Shown here: one piece after another, positions 16,880 through 25,657 of the stretch
Layout: every line of letters begins with the position of its first letter
Position numbering within the stretch: the stretch's first letter is position 1
NCBI GenBank assembly: GCA_037441125.1
Contig: JBBIST010000001.1
Location: forward strand, 76,140-140,139
DNA: 64,000 nucleotides
Source of the DNA: JALHMQ01 sp037441125
GTDB taxonomy: Bacteria; Pseudomonadota; Gammaproteobacteria; Burkholderiales; Burkholderiaceae_F
Direction of reading: 5' to 3'
Position numbers and translations under genes: made by a program
The notes under the pieces: model-generated
Seen by the model: the letters and a program-made list of their open reading frames with translations, nothing else
Databases searched by the model: none
Told to the model about the DNA's origin: nothing

Positions 16880-17674
16880 TCATGTGGGATAGCCGGCGGA
16901 CTTGTTCCAGACCATCCATGGACAGTCGCCGCGCGCTTCCATGCGGTCCAGCCGAATCTTGTCCTTGAACGTGTCCATCGCTGCCCAGAACCCCGTGTAC
17001 TTGTAGGCGAACAGCCGGCGCGCGGCGATCAGTCGCGCGAACGGTTCCAGCACCAGCTCCTCGCCGTCTCGAATGTGATCGAAGATCTCGCTGCGGAGAA
17101 AGAAGTAGCCGGCGTTGATCCAGTAGTCGGACTGGCTCACGTCGCGGATCTCGGTGACCGCGCCGTCAGGCGCGCAGCTCACCGCATGAAAGCTCTGCGA
17201 GGGGCGCACGGCGAGAAGGCTGGCAAGCGCGGCGCTGGCGCGCGCCTTGATCAGGTAGTCGTCGAGCGGCAGGTCGCTCAGCCCGTCCGAGTAGTTGGCG
17301 AGAAACGCCTCATCGTCGGCGACGAAGCGCCGCACGCGCATCAGCCGTTGGCCGAGGTTGGCGTGCATCCCGGTGTCGACGAAGGTGATGCGCCAGTCGT
17401 CGACCGAGGGACCGAGCAGCTCGATCCGGCGGCCGCCATCGTAGGCGACGAAGTCGGTCGACATCTCGTCGCGGTAATTGAGAAAGTACTCTCGGATCAA
17501 GTCGCCGCGATAGCCGAGGCAGAGAATGAAATCCTTGTGCCCGAAGTGCGCGTAGTAGCGCATCAGGTGCCAGATGATCGGCCGGTAGCCGACGTTGACC
17601 AGCGGCTTGGGGATCGTCTCCGAGTGCTCGCGCAGGCGCGTGCCCAGGCCACCGCAAAAGAGAACAACTTTCAT
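16880..17674 (-). CDS. rfbF: Glucose-1-phosphate cytidylyltransferase
   Basis: A 264-residue nucleotidyltransferase. The signature FCGGLGTRLREHSETIPKPL (6-25) holds the GGxGTR loop and the lysine of the KP motif; GYRPIIWHLMRYYAHFGHKD and the C-terminal TGFWAAMDTFKDK are characteristic of RfbF, the CTP:alpha-D-glucose-1-phosphate enzyme. It makes CDP-glucose, the entry point to CDP-linked deoxy and branched sugars. GGAG lies six bases before the ATG, which overlaps the DUF4910 gene stop (ATGA). A dedicated CDP-glucose 4,6-dehydratase (RfbG) is not obvious, unless the extended SDR at 20389-21516 fills that role. Confidence 0.9.
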   Translation of the reverse strand: MKVVLFCGGLGTRLREHSETIPKPLVNVGYRPIIWHLMRYYAHFGHKDFILCLGYRGDLIREYFLNYRDEMSTDFVAYDGGRRIELLGPSVDDWRITFVDTGMHANLGQRLMRVRRFVADDEAFLANYSDGLSDLPLDDYLIKARASAALASLLAVRPSQSFHAVSCAPDGAVTEIRDVSQSDYWINAGYFFLRSEIFDHIRDGEELVLEPFARLIAARRLFAYKYTGFWAAMDTFKDKIRLDRMEARGDCPWMVWNKSAGYPT

Positions 17675-19044
17675 TGTTTCTCCAACTGACCGTGATGAGC
17701 GGTACCCGACTGCGCCGACGCCACAGCAGTTTCTTCGATAAGACCAGCCTGCAGCAGCGTGTCGGCCGCAGTGGCGAGCACCTCCGGCGCGATACCGGAG
17801 GCAGCCGCTACGTCGTACAGTCCGTGCGTACCGTCGGCCTGGTTCAGCAGCCACAGAATTGCCAACTCGAACTCGCGCGGACCGCTGCCTCCCGTTGACC
17901 GGAATAGGCCGCGCTTGCCGGGCCGCGGCTCGCAAAACGGCGCAAGGTTGCGGAAGCGGCGGTTCGAGCCGACGCGCGCCAAGATCGACGCGATCGCCTG
18001 CACCGACTCGGCGAGCGAGTCGAGGCGCATGAACTCAAGGTTGTCGGCCGACGAGTGATACTCGGCATATTCGCCATTCGGCGTACGCGTCAGCCGGCCG
18101 ACCGCGAGATCAAACCCCGGCGAGCAAAACTGGCGTTCGTCGTAGCCGTACGGAGAGAAATCCACCGTCCGGTGGTGCGCGCCCAAGGCGCGCAGCACGC
18201 CGCCGGCGATGAGGTCGATCTCGGTGTTGCCGCGCCGGCTCCTCTTGTAGGTCAGCGGACCTGCGTCGCCGAGCAGACCGAGCACGAGTCCTCCGCGCAA
18301 CTGCCGCGCGGCTTCCGTGTTGCGTGCCAGCCAAGCGATAGAACCAAGTGTGGCCGGAGCAAAGACGATGCGATACGAAAGGCGTGGGCGTGTCCGCAGC
18401 AATTCGCGTGCGACGAAGGTCGTTACCGCAATGCCGGAGACGTTGTCGTTGGCGAGCGATGGATGACAAACGTGCGTGAAGAGCAGAAATTCCTCTTCCG
18501 TCTCGCCGCGCACGCGACACTCGGCGTAAGTGAGCGCGCCGGGCGCGAGCTCCGAGTCGATGACCACTTCGTATACCCCTTCGGGCAGAGCCTCGAGTTG
18601 GCATTGCGTCGGGCAGAAGCCCCAGCGCTCGGCCCAGTAGCTGGTGCGATATGGGATCCAGTCGGGATGGTCGGGCAGCGTGTAGAGGTGCGGCCGCAGA
18701 TCGGCGAGCGACAGACGCGCGCGCACCGGCGCCGAGTAGTTCAGCACATGCAGGCTGTGGCGACGGAAGTCGATCACGCGCCGCCCGTTCGCATCCGCGA
18801 CGTAGGCGTCGCGGATACTCCACTCGTTCGGGACTTCCCAATCGAATACGGGCGTGGTGCTCGGCACCTCGGTGCGCTCAAGCGGCACGTGGCGGCCGAT
18901 CAGATCGAGCGTCGCGCGGGTTCCGTCGCCGGTGATGCTGCGGCAAATCGGAAAGATCTCCTGCATGAAGCGCTGCGCGCGCTCGGCCAGCGTGCGTGCG
19001 CCGACTGGATGCTGCAGGTCGGCGAGGAGATCGTATTGGATCAT
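17671..19044 (-). CDS. DUF4910 aminopeptidase-like protein
   Basis: A 457-residue protein with a zinc-peptidase-like core: EEEFLLFTHVCHPSLANDN carries candidate His/Asp ligands, GYDERQFCSPG and EYAEYHSSADN carry the others. The C-terminal ~90 residues look like a winged-helix segment (EFELAILWLLNQADGTHGL). This family is recurrent in surface-polysaccharide loci, often beside RfbF-type genes, with unknown role; hydrolysis of an amide on a sugar is a possibility. Four-base overlap with rfbF and ten bases from ugd, so within one transcript. Confidence 0.82.
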   Translation of the reverse strand: MIQYDLLADLQHPVGARTLAERAQRFMQEIFPICRSITGDGTRATLDLIGRHVPLERTEVPSTTPVFDWEVPNEWSIRDAYVADANGRRVIDFRRHSLHVLNYSAPVRARLSLADLRPHLYTLPDHPDWIPYRTSYWAERWGFCPTQCQLEALPEGVYEVVIDSELAPGALTYAECRVRGETEEEFLLFTHVCHPSLANDNVSGIAVTTFVARELLRTRPRLSYRIVFAPATLGSIAWLARNTEAARQLRGGLVLGLLGDAGPLTYKRSRRGNTEIDLIAGGVLRALGAHHRTVDFSPYGYDERQFCSPGFDLAVGRLTRTPNGEYAEYHSSADNLEFMRLDSLAESVQAIASILARVGSNRRFRNLAPFCEPRPGKRGLFRSTGGSGPREFELAILWLLNQADGTHGLYDVAAASGIAPEVLATAADTLLQAGLIEETAVASAQSGTAHHGQLEKQ

Positions 19045-19054
19045 GGCGTCGGCT

Positions 19055-20389
19055 CTACCGTCCGATGCTGGCGTAGCGCGCCACGCTGGCGGGTTCTATG
19101 AAGCGGCGGCCGTCGATGAAGAGTGGTGCAGCCTTACGCTGCGCCAGGATGCGCGGCGCGTCCTTGAACTCCTCCCAGCGCGTGAGAAGAACCACTGCAT
19201 CGCAGTCGGCGAGCGCATCGGCCATCGAGTCGGCGAAGCGTATCGCCGCTGGCATGACGGCACGCGCGCTTTCCTTCGCGACCGGGTCGTAGCCGGTGAC
19301 ACGCGCACCGCGTTGGACCAGTTGCTGCACGATCGGAATCGCGGGCGACTCGCGCGTGTCGTCGGTGTCTTCCTTGAATGCCAGACCGAGCACGCTGACG
19401 CGCAGGTCCTTCAGCGACGGGAAATGGCTTTCAAGCAGCCCGACGATGCGCGCCGGCTGCTGGAGGTTGGTCTGGATGACCGCATCGAGCAGCGGCATCG
19501 GCTGGCCGCGTGCTGCGCCGTGGGCTGAAAGCGCCTTGGTGTCCTTTGGCAGGCAGCTGCCGCCGTAGCCACAGCCGGCCCAAAGAAACGAGGTGATCGG
19601 CGCCTGCACCCGCCGCCCGTCCTCGAGCGTCAGGGTGAGATAGCGTGCGGCGTGCACGCCACGCATCACGTCGGCGATGTCGACGCCACCCAGCGCGCTA
19701 CAGAGATTTCCCATCTCGTTGGAAAACGAGATCAGCGTCGCCAATAGCGAGTTGGAGACGTACTTGATCATCTCCGCAGTCTTGTTGTTTGTCTCGAACT
19801 GCGGCGTCAGCTTGAACGGTGCGTAGACGCGCCGCTGTACGTCGATGCTGCGCGAGTCCATTCCGCCAAGCACGATGCGATCCGGCCGCATGAAGTCGTC
19901 GATGGCTACGCCTTCGGTCAGGAACTCTGGATTCATGCCGACGCCGAAGTCGGCACCGGCGTACTTGCCTGACGCTTCCTCGAGAATCGGGCGCACGACC
20001 TCGTCCGTGGTGCCGGGCACCACCGTGCTCTTCACGACCACGACGTGGTAGGCATCCTTTTCGGCCAACGCCGCGCCGATTTGTCGTGCTGCTTCGCGTA
20101 CGAAGGTCAGATCGATACGCTCGCCGTCGAACGGTGTCCCGACCGCAATGAAGGTGAGTTCCGAGCCGAGCACGGCGCGCCGCAGATCGGTGGTGGCCAC
20201 CAGGCGCTTGCCCACGTGTTTGGCGAGCAGGGGCTGTAGGCCGTTTTCATGGATTGGTGGGATGCCGCGGTTGATGCTCTCGACTTTGCCCGCGTCGACG
20301 TCGACGCACATGCAGTCGTGGCCGATCTCGGCAAAGCAAACACCGGAGACGAGGCCGACGTAACCGGTGCCGATGACGGAGATGCGCAT
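19055..20389 (-). CDS. ugd: UDP-glucose 6-dehydrogenase
   Basis: A 444-residue NDP-sugar dehydrogenase. Rossmann motif GTGYVGLVSG (7-16), KSTVVPGTT, MNPEFLTEG and the catalytic Cys279 in GCGYGGSCLPKD are all present. It oxidises UDP-glucose to UDP-glucuronate with two NAD+. The product could be consumed by the adjacent extended SDR, which resembles UDP-glucuronate decarboxylases, or go directly into the polymer. GAGGA eight bases before the ATG; ATGA overlap with the SDR gene. It belongs to a different subfamily from the dehydrogenase at 32108. Confidence 0.93.
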   Translation of the reverse strand: MRISVIGTGYVGLVSGVCFAEIGHDCMCVDVDAGKVESINRGIPPIHENGLQPLLAKHVGKRLVATTDLRRAVLGSELTFIAVGTPFDGERIDLTFVREAARQIGAALAEKDAYHVVVVKSTVVPGTTDEVVRPILEEASGKYAGADFGVGMNPEFLTEGVAIDDFMRPDRIVLGGMDSRSIDVQRRVYAPFKLTPQFETNNKTAEMIKYVSNSLLATLISFSNEMGNLCSALGGVDIADVMRGVHAARYLTLTLEDGRRVQAPITSFLWAGCGYGGSCLPKDTKALSAHGAARGQPMPLLDAVIQTNLQQPARIVGLLESHFPSLKDLRVSVLGLAFKEDTDDTRESPAIPIVQQLVQRGARVTGYDPVAKESARAVMPAAIRFADSMADALADCDAVVLLTRWEEFKDAPRILAQRKAAPLFIDGRRFIEPASVARYASIGR

Positions 20390-21516
20390 CAGGCGTCCTC
20401 AGCCTCGCGATTGTGGTGGTACCACATCAAAGTGCGTCGCAGGCCGTCGTCGACCAGCACGGTCGGGTCATAGCCTAGGTGTCGGCGGGCCTTGTCGATG
20501 TTCGGACAACGCCGGTTCGGGTTGTCGACCAGATAGACCTCTTCGGGATTCGGTTTGCGCACCAGCTTGCCCTGATAGCCGAACAACTCGCGCCCGAGGT
20601 CGATCAACTTCTGCGCCAGCTCGGCCATCGAGATCTCGGGCCGTTCGATGCCGATGTTGTACGGTTCGCCGGGATGGCCCTTGACGAGCACCTTGTAGTA
20701 GCCGCAGATCGCATCGGCCGAATAGCAGAATGTGCGCGTCGGCTTGCCGTCCGAGTACATGACGAGATCGCGGCCGGCAAGAATGTCACGCGCGAAATCC
20801 GGAATCACGCGTCTGTCGGTGATCTTCAGGCCCGGGCCGTAATTGTTGAACGGCCGCGCCATCTTGGTGGAAAGCCCATATTCCCGGGCGAATACCACGC
20901 AAAGCGTTTCGCCGAAGCGTTTGGATTCGTCGTAGCACGCACGCGGTCCCGTGCACGAAACCAAGCCGCGATAATCCTCGCGCGTCGGGATGGCGTCTGC
21001 ACTGGGATCACCGTAAATCTCGCTGGAGGAATAGAAAAGGAACCCCTTGACCGGCTTGCCGCGGTCCTGCTGGAGCACGCTCCAATCCAGAAGATTGCGC
21101 AAACCGTTGATGTTGGCGTCGATGGTTTTCAGCGGGTACTTGCGATAGAAGGGCGGCGAAGCGATGCCGGCCGCGTGAATCACCCAATCAAAGTCAGGCA
21201 TCGGTTGCGGCAGCGGCTCGACGAGGTCGCGCACCTCGACGGTGAAATGCGGCGTGTTGCCGAGTTCGAGCAACCATGCCGGCTTGCCGCGAACGAAGCT
21301 GTCCCACACGGTCACGCGGATCGGTTGGTCCGGGCTCAGCTTGCGGTTGAAGTGCAGCGCGGCCCTCACGAGGTAGTAACCGAGGAAGCCGGCGCCGCCG
21401 GTGATGAGCAGCGAACCGCCGGCGATGCGCCCGAACTCCTCCTTTGAGTTGGCGCAGATGTAGTCGAGGTCGCGCTCGAGCAGTTCGGCGAGGGGCGGGA
21501 TCTTGGTGCTCGTCAT
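20389..21516 (-). CDS. NAD-dependent epimerase/dehydratase, UDP-xylose synthase-like
   Basis: A 375-residue extended SDR, taking the ATG at 21516 with a GAGAG site. The cofactor motif is TGGAGFLG (39-46), catalytic Ser164 lies in SSSEIYG and the Tyr195-X3-Lys199 pair in CYDESKRFGE; MARPFNNYGPGLK follows. Motif style is closest to UDP-glucuronate decarboxylase/UXS enzymes, which fits the ugd gene just downstream, but a 4,6-dehydratase for the CDP-glucose from RfbF cannot be excluded. It has an unusual ~35-residue N-terminal helix before the Rossmann fold. Confidence 0.82.
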   Translation of the reverse strand: MTSTKIPPLAELLERDLDYICANSKEEFGRIAGGSLLITGGAGFLGYYLVRAALHFNRKLSPDQPIRVTVWDSFVRGKPAWLLELGNTPHFTVEVRDLVEPLPQPMPDFDWVIHAAGIASPPFYRKYPLKTIDANINGLRNLLDWSVLQQDRGKPVKGFLFYSSSEIYGDPSADAIPTREDYRGLVSCTGPRACYDESKRFGETLCVVFAREYGLSTKMARPFNNYGPGLKITDRRVIPDFARDILAGRDLVMYSDGKPTRTFCYSADAICGYYKVLVKGHPGEPYNIGIERPEISMAELAQKLIDLGRELFGYQGKLVRKPNPEEVYLVDNPNRRCPNIDKARRHLGYDPTVLVDDGLRRTLMWYHHNREAEDA

Positions 21517-21556
21517 GCGGTCTCTCGCAAGGGGAATCGGATCGGCGCGGCGGGCA

Positions 21557-22210
21557 TCAGATCGCGAGCGGAATTTTGCGGCCGTAGAACGCCTCGGCAT
21601 AGCCCTCGGAAGCATTGCACTCGATGCCGCGCAGCCGTGCCAGCGCTTCGAACGTATCGCCTGCGAACCAACTGCGGGCGCGCTGGCTCGGAAAGCACTC
21701 CAACAGGATCTCGGTCTTGCGCGTCAACTGCGCGCGCGTCACAGGAACGAACACGTTCGGCACGCCCAGGTCGCCGTCGAATTTCGGTATCTCGTACTCG
21801 AACACGAGTTGGTTGCGGAACGTGTTCCAGGTGAGCTCGTTCACGAAGCGATGATCCTGGTGCAGGTCATTTCGATAGTGCGTGAAGATCACGTCCGGCG
21901 CGTGGATCTTGAGGGATTCGAAGTAATCCTTCACGGCCGCGCCGTCGTGCGGCAGGTAGCTGCCGCGAAACGATTCGACGTACACGACCGAGTCGCTCGC
22001 GCCTCGCATCAGACATGCGGCGGCGGCACGCGTCTCGGCCGCACGGTCGGCCTCCGAACTCAGCGTGACCCAGACGAAGCGGGTGTCCGGCCAGCGTGCG
22101 CACATCTGCAGCACGGTGGCGCCGCAGCCGATTTCAATGTCGTCGCAATGCGCGCCCAGCAGTAATACGCAGCGCGGTGCACTCGCACGACCGATCGCCA
22201 AGTCAAACAT
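21557..22210 (-). CDS. PIG-L family deacetylase
   Basis: About 217 residues with the zinc motif AHCDDIEIGCG (His20-Asp24 region) and the second motif LHQDHRFVN, as in the PIG-L/LmbE family. Members remove acetyl groups from N-acetyl-glucosaminyl substrates or other amides in sugar pathways. The Met at 22210 has GGGAGAG nine bases upstream and is preferred over an in-frame TTG at 22240. It follows the C-methyltransferase by 36 bases, consistent with work on the same NDP-sugar; a freed amine could be re-acylated by the module at 1-8.8 kb (inference). Confidence 0.85.
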   Translation of the reverse strand: MFDLAIGRASAPRCVLLLGAHCDDIEIGCGATVLQMCARWPDTRFVWVTLSSEADRAAETRAAAACLMRGASDSVVYVESFRGSYLPHDGAAVKDYFESLKIHAPDVIFTHYRNDLHQDHRFVNELTWNTFRNQLVFEYEIPKFDGDLGVPNVFVPVTRAQLTRKTEILLECFPSQRARSWFAGDTFEALARLRGIECNASEGYAEAFYGRKIPLAI

Positions 22211-22246
22211 CGCGACGTCTCTCCCGCTCGATTCGCCCAAGCAAGC

Positions 22247-23524
22247 TCAGAACACGCGAACTTCGGGAATCGGCACCACGAAGCGTCCACCCCACTCGCG
22301 GATGTACTCGGCCTGGCGCGAGATCTCGTCCTTCAGGTTGCACGGCAGGATCAGTACGTAGTCGGGCCGCGCCTCGCGGATCGCCTCCGGCGCCAGGATC
22401 GGGATGCGCGTTCCCGGCGTGTACTTGCCCTGCTTGTAGGGGTTGGCGTCCACGGTGAAGTCGAGGAAGTCGGTGCGGATGCCGCAGTAGTTGAGCAGCG
22501 TGTTGCCTTTGCCGGGCGCGCCGTAGCCGACGATCCTTTTGCCGCGGCTCTTGGCGTCGATCAGGAAGCTAAGCAGCTTGCGTTTCGTGCCCTTGACCTG
22601 CTCTTCGAAGCCGCGGTAGCGGTCGAGCGTCTCGAAGCCGTCGTCGATCTCGCGCCGGCGCAGTGCGCTGACGCGTTCGCTCACCAGCAACGCGGCGTTT
22701 TCCGCGTGGCGGCCGTAGATGCGTAGCGAGCCGCCGTGGGTCGGCAACTCCTCGACATCGAACAGCGTGAGGCCGTGGCGCGCGAAGATCCGCTCGACGG
22801 TCACGAACGACAGGTAGCTGAAGTGCTCGTGGTAGATCGTGTCGAACTGGTTTTCCGCGATCAGCCGCGCCAGGTGCGGGAACTCCATCGTGATCACGCC
22901 GTGCGGTGCGAGCAGAATCTTCATGCCGCCGACGAAGTCGTTGATGTCGGGTACGTGCGCCAGCACGTTGTTGCCGAGCAACAGGTCAGGTCGACCATGT
23001 TCGGCGGCGATCGCGGCGGCGCTCGCGCGACCGAAGAAGAGCACGGTCGTCGGCACGCCCTTGGCGATTGCCGCCTGGGCGACGTTGGCGGCCGGCTCGA
23101 TGCCGAGCACCGGCACGCCGCGGGCGACGAAGTGCTGCAGAAGATAGCCGTCGTTGCTGGCGATCTCCATCACCTTCGAGCTGGCGCCGAGAGCGAAACG
23201 CTCACTCATCGCCTGCGCGTAGCGGCGCGCGTGCTCGACCCAGCTTGTCGAGTACGAGGAGAAGTACGCGTACTCGGAGAAGATCTCGTCCGGCGTGACG
23301 AACTCCTGAAGCTGCACCAGGAAGCAGCGGTCGCAGACGTACGCATGCAGCGGATAAAACGGCTCCATCTCGTGCAGCTGGTCGGGCCGGATGTGCGTCT
23401 GGCACAGCGGCGACAGGCCGAGATCGACGAAAGTGTTCGTGAGCGGCGCCGCGCAGAAGCGGCAGGCAAAGCTGCGGGCTGCGCCTTTCGCTGCGACCGT
23501 GCTTGCCTGCGACAACGCGTCCAT
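22247..23524 (-). CDS. Sugar C-methyltransferase (NovU/TylCIII/TcaB9-like)
   Basis: About 425 residues in three parts typical of NDP-sugar C-methyltransferases: an N-terminal zinc-binding domain (Cys21-X2-Cys24 and Cys64-X2-Cys67), a class I SAM domain (VMEIASNDGYLL, 118-129; YHEHFSYLS nearby as the catalytic His region), and a C-terminal Methyltransf_14 domain (GKRIVGYGAPGKGNTLLNYC). They methylate C3 or C5 of an NDP-4-keto-deoxysugar to give branched sugars. GGAAGGA before the ATG decides this start; the open frame extends uselessly to 23860. It is the first gene of the minus-strand locus. Confidence 0.88.
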   Translation of the reverse strand: MDALSQASTVAAKGAARSFACRFCAAPLTNTFVDLGLSPLCQTHIRPDQLHEMEPFYPLHAYVCDRCFLVQLQEFVTPDEIFSEYAYFSSYSTSWVEHARRYAQAMSERFALGASSKVMEIASNDGYLLQHFVARGVPVLGIEPAANVAQAAIAKGVPTTVLFFGRASAAAIAAEHGRPDLLLGNNVLAHVPDINDFVGGMKILLAPHGVITMEFPHLARLIAENQFDTIYHEHFSYLSFVTVERIFARHGLTLFDVEELPTHGGSLRIYGRHAENAALLVSERVSALRRREIDDGFETLDRYRGFEEQVKGTKRKLLSFLIDAKSRGKRIVGYGAPGKGNTLLNYCGIRTDFLDFTVDANPYKQGKYTPGTRIPILAPEAIREARPDYVLILPCNLKDEISRQAEYIREWGGRFVVPIPEVRVF

Positions 23525-24193
23525 CCGGTGTCCTTCCCGACCAAAACGAGTGGTCAACCAAGCGCGATCTTGCTCGCGCGTCATGGCCGGCGTTCCGCCG
23601 CCGCTCTCGGCTCGCTCGACCAGCCGGCTTGACCGCCTTGCGCCCAGGCCAGCGGTACCGAGGCATTTGGCGCCTGACAGCTCCCCTAAATAGGCTACTC
23701 GAAGCCCCGCCCGCCGTCTCGTCCAATCTTCGGCACCCTGCGTGACCTGGCGATTGTCATCGACCCCCGAGTCCAGCCAGCACCGGCCTCGACCGAGCTG
23801 ACTCGAGGAGGGGCGTCCCCCTGGACCAAGACCCACCTGCCGGTGCATCGCAACAAACAACAGTCCTGTGCCCGGTGACCGACCAGATCATCCAAAAGAC
23901 CGCGCTTCAATCATGGTTGTACTTCCGCTGCAACACGAGTTTTCGACAGTCATGTCGCATCACATGTTCGAGGCATATCCTCTCGGTCCCTACCGGGCAG
24001 TCGTGACCGGCCTGCCTGTCACGTCGGTGCCGAGGCGCCGAAGTCACATCGTTCGACGCGAATTTTCGCCGATACGAGTATTCGTCTCACCCTTGTTGCG
24101 GATCACGGGTATCTCTATCGGGCTCTTGGGGGTGGTAGGGCAGGCGTCCCTCGTGCGCAGGCTTGGTTCGGACCATCAGAGTCGGGGTGATGC
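23525..24193. other. 669-base divergent control region
   Basis: Separates the minus-strand sugar locus from the plus-strand exosortase-associated genes, so promoters for both should lie here. AT-richer islands occur near 23685-23700 and 24055-24120. I searched by eye for a sigma-54 element, since PrsR is a sigma-54 activator; the best GG-N10-GC pair, near 24150, matches the consensus poorly and is not called. No convincing ORF. Confidence 0.5.
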
Positions 24194-25579
24194 ATGGTCA
24201 GGTTCTTTCGCCATCACGTTCCAGTGGGAACGCTGTTACAGCTCGCCGCAGACGGTTTGGTGTTATTCGGCGCCTTGCTCCTTGCGATGTGGATACAGCT
24301 CGGGCCCTACGGCGCCCAGCTTTCAGATGCCGTCCTTCCGGGGGTCGTCTTCGCCGTTCTGGCGCTCGCAATCAACGCGGCTGTTGGGACGTATCGGCAT
24401 GACGAGATCGTGAGCCTGGGCGCGACCGTTGGACGCCTGTTGATTGCCGTGGCTTTGGGCGCTGCGGCGGCCTACGTCGCCTTCGGTGTGCTGCCGAACG
24501 GGCAGGCGGCGCAGGCGGTGATCGGCTACGCAGCACTGTTTACGGTCGTGGGTCTGGCCTTTCTGCGGCAACTGGCGCAGGCGGCGCGCTATTTCGGACT
24601 CGGGACGCGCAAGGTGCTGGTGGTCGGCACGGGGCCGGAGGCGCGCGGCGTCGAGACCACGCTGCAGGGCCTCGGCTATCCGCGCTTTTCGGTGGTTGGC
24701 TTCTACGACGCCGGCGGCGAGGCGCTCGCGGGGCGCTCGTCAGCCCGGATCTTCCCTGCGAGTCAGAGCCTGTGTGAGGTGGTCGCTCGCAACGCTGTCC
24801 AGGAGATCATCGTCGCCGTGCGCGAACAGCGCGGCGGCGTGCTGCCGTTGCGTGAACTGCTCGACTGCCGCATCAACGGCGTTCCGGTGCTGGATCTGGC
24901 CGGCTTCTACGAGCGCGTGCGCGGCGAGTTTCCGGTCGAGTCGCTGAAGGCGAGTTGGCTGATCTACGGCCAGGGGTTCGCGCAAGACGCGACTCGGGCC
25001 TTCGTCAAGCGGGTGTTCGACGTGGTCGGTGCCGGTGCCCTGCTGGTATTGGCGGCTCCGGTGATGTTGCTCACCGCGGTGGCGATCCGACTCGACAGCC
25101 GAGGGCCGATTCTTTACCGGCAGGATCGCGTCGGCCAGGGCGGTCGCACCTTCCAGTGCATCAAGTTCCGCAGCATGCGCGTCGACGCCGAACGCGACGG
25201 CGTGCCGCGCTGGGCGCAGGCCGGCGATCCGCGCGTCACCCGCGTCGGTCGCGTGATCCGGCAACTGCGCATCGACGAGTTGCCGCAATTGATCAACGTC
25301 GTCAGCGGCGAGATGAGCCTGGTTGGGCCGCGACCGGAGCGACCGGCCTTCGTTGCTCAGTTGCGCGAGTCGATCCGCTTCTACGACGTGCGCCACAGCG
25401 TCAAGCCCGGAGTGACCGGATGGGCGCAAGTCCGATACAGCTACGGCGCCTCGGTCGAAGATGCCGCGCGCAAGCTGCAGTTCGACCTGTACTACGTAAA
25501 GAACCACTCGCTGTTCCTCGACCTGCTGATCCTGCTCGAGACGGTGCGCGTGGTGCTGTTCCGAGAGGGTGCGCAGTAG
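24194..25579 (+). CDS. Undecaprenyl-phosphate sugar phosphotransferase (exosortase-associated EpsB_2 type)
   Basis: A 461-residue polyprenyl glycosylphosphotransferase. Several N-terminal membrane helices are followed by a nucleotide-binding-like domain (VLVVGTGPEARG), one more helix (VVGAGALLVLAAPVMLLTAV) and the catalytic bacterial sugar-transferase domain: RQDRVGQGGRTFQCIKFRSM, RIDELPQLINVVSGEMSLVG, PRPERP. It starts repeat-unit synthesis by moving a sugar-1-phosphate to undecaprenyl phosphate. Location directly before prsK-prsR-prsT matches the PEP-CTERM-associated group. ATG with a GGGGTG upstream. Confidence 0.9.
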   Translation: MVRFFRHHVPVGTLLQLAADGLVLFGALLLAMWIQLGPYGAQLSDAVLPGVVFAVLALAINAAVGTYRHDEIVSLGATVGRLLIAVALGAAAAYVAFGVLPNGQAAQAVIGYAALFTVVGLAFLRQLAQAARYFGLGTRKVLVVGTGPEARGVETTLQGLGYPRFSVVGFYDAGGEALAGRSSARIFPASQSLCEVVARNAVQEIIVAVREQRGGVLPLRELLDCRINGVPVLDLAGFYERVRGEFPVESLKASWLIYGQGFAQDATRAFVKRVFDVVGAGALLVLAAPVMLLTAVAIRLDSRGPILYRQDRVGQGGRTFQCIKFRSMRVDAERDGVPRWAQAGDPRVTRVGRVIRQLRIDELPQLINVVSGEMSLVGPRPERPAFVAQLRESIRFYDVRHSVKPGVTGWAQVRYSYGASVEDAARKLQFDLYYVKNHSLFLDLLILLETVRVVLFREGAQ

Positions 25580-25657
25580 GCGCCGGCGTATTGCCGCTGC
25601 CAGTTCCGACGCAAGACCGACTGCCTGCTTTCGCTCACACTCTTGCCGCCTGCGCGC

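Noticed and set aside
24140..24170. Possible sigma-54 promoter before the sugar transferase gene
   Set aside because: The GG-N10-GC spacing is met but only about half of the consensus bases match.
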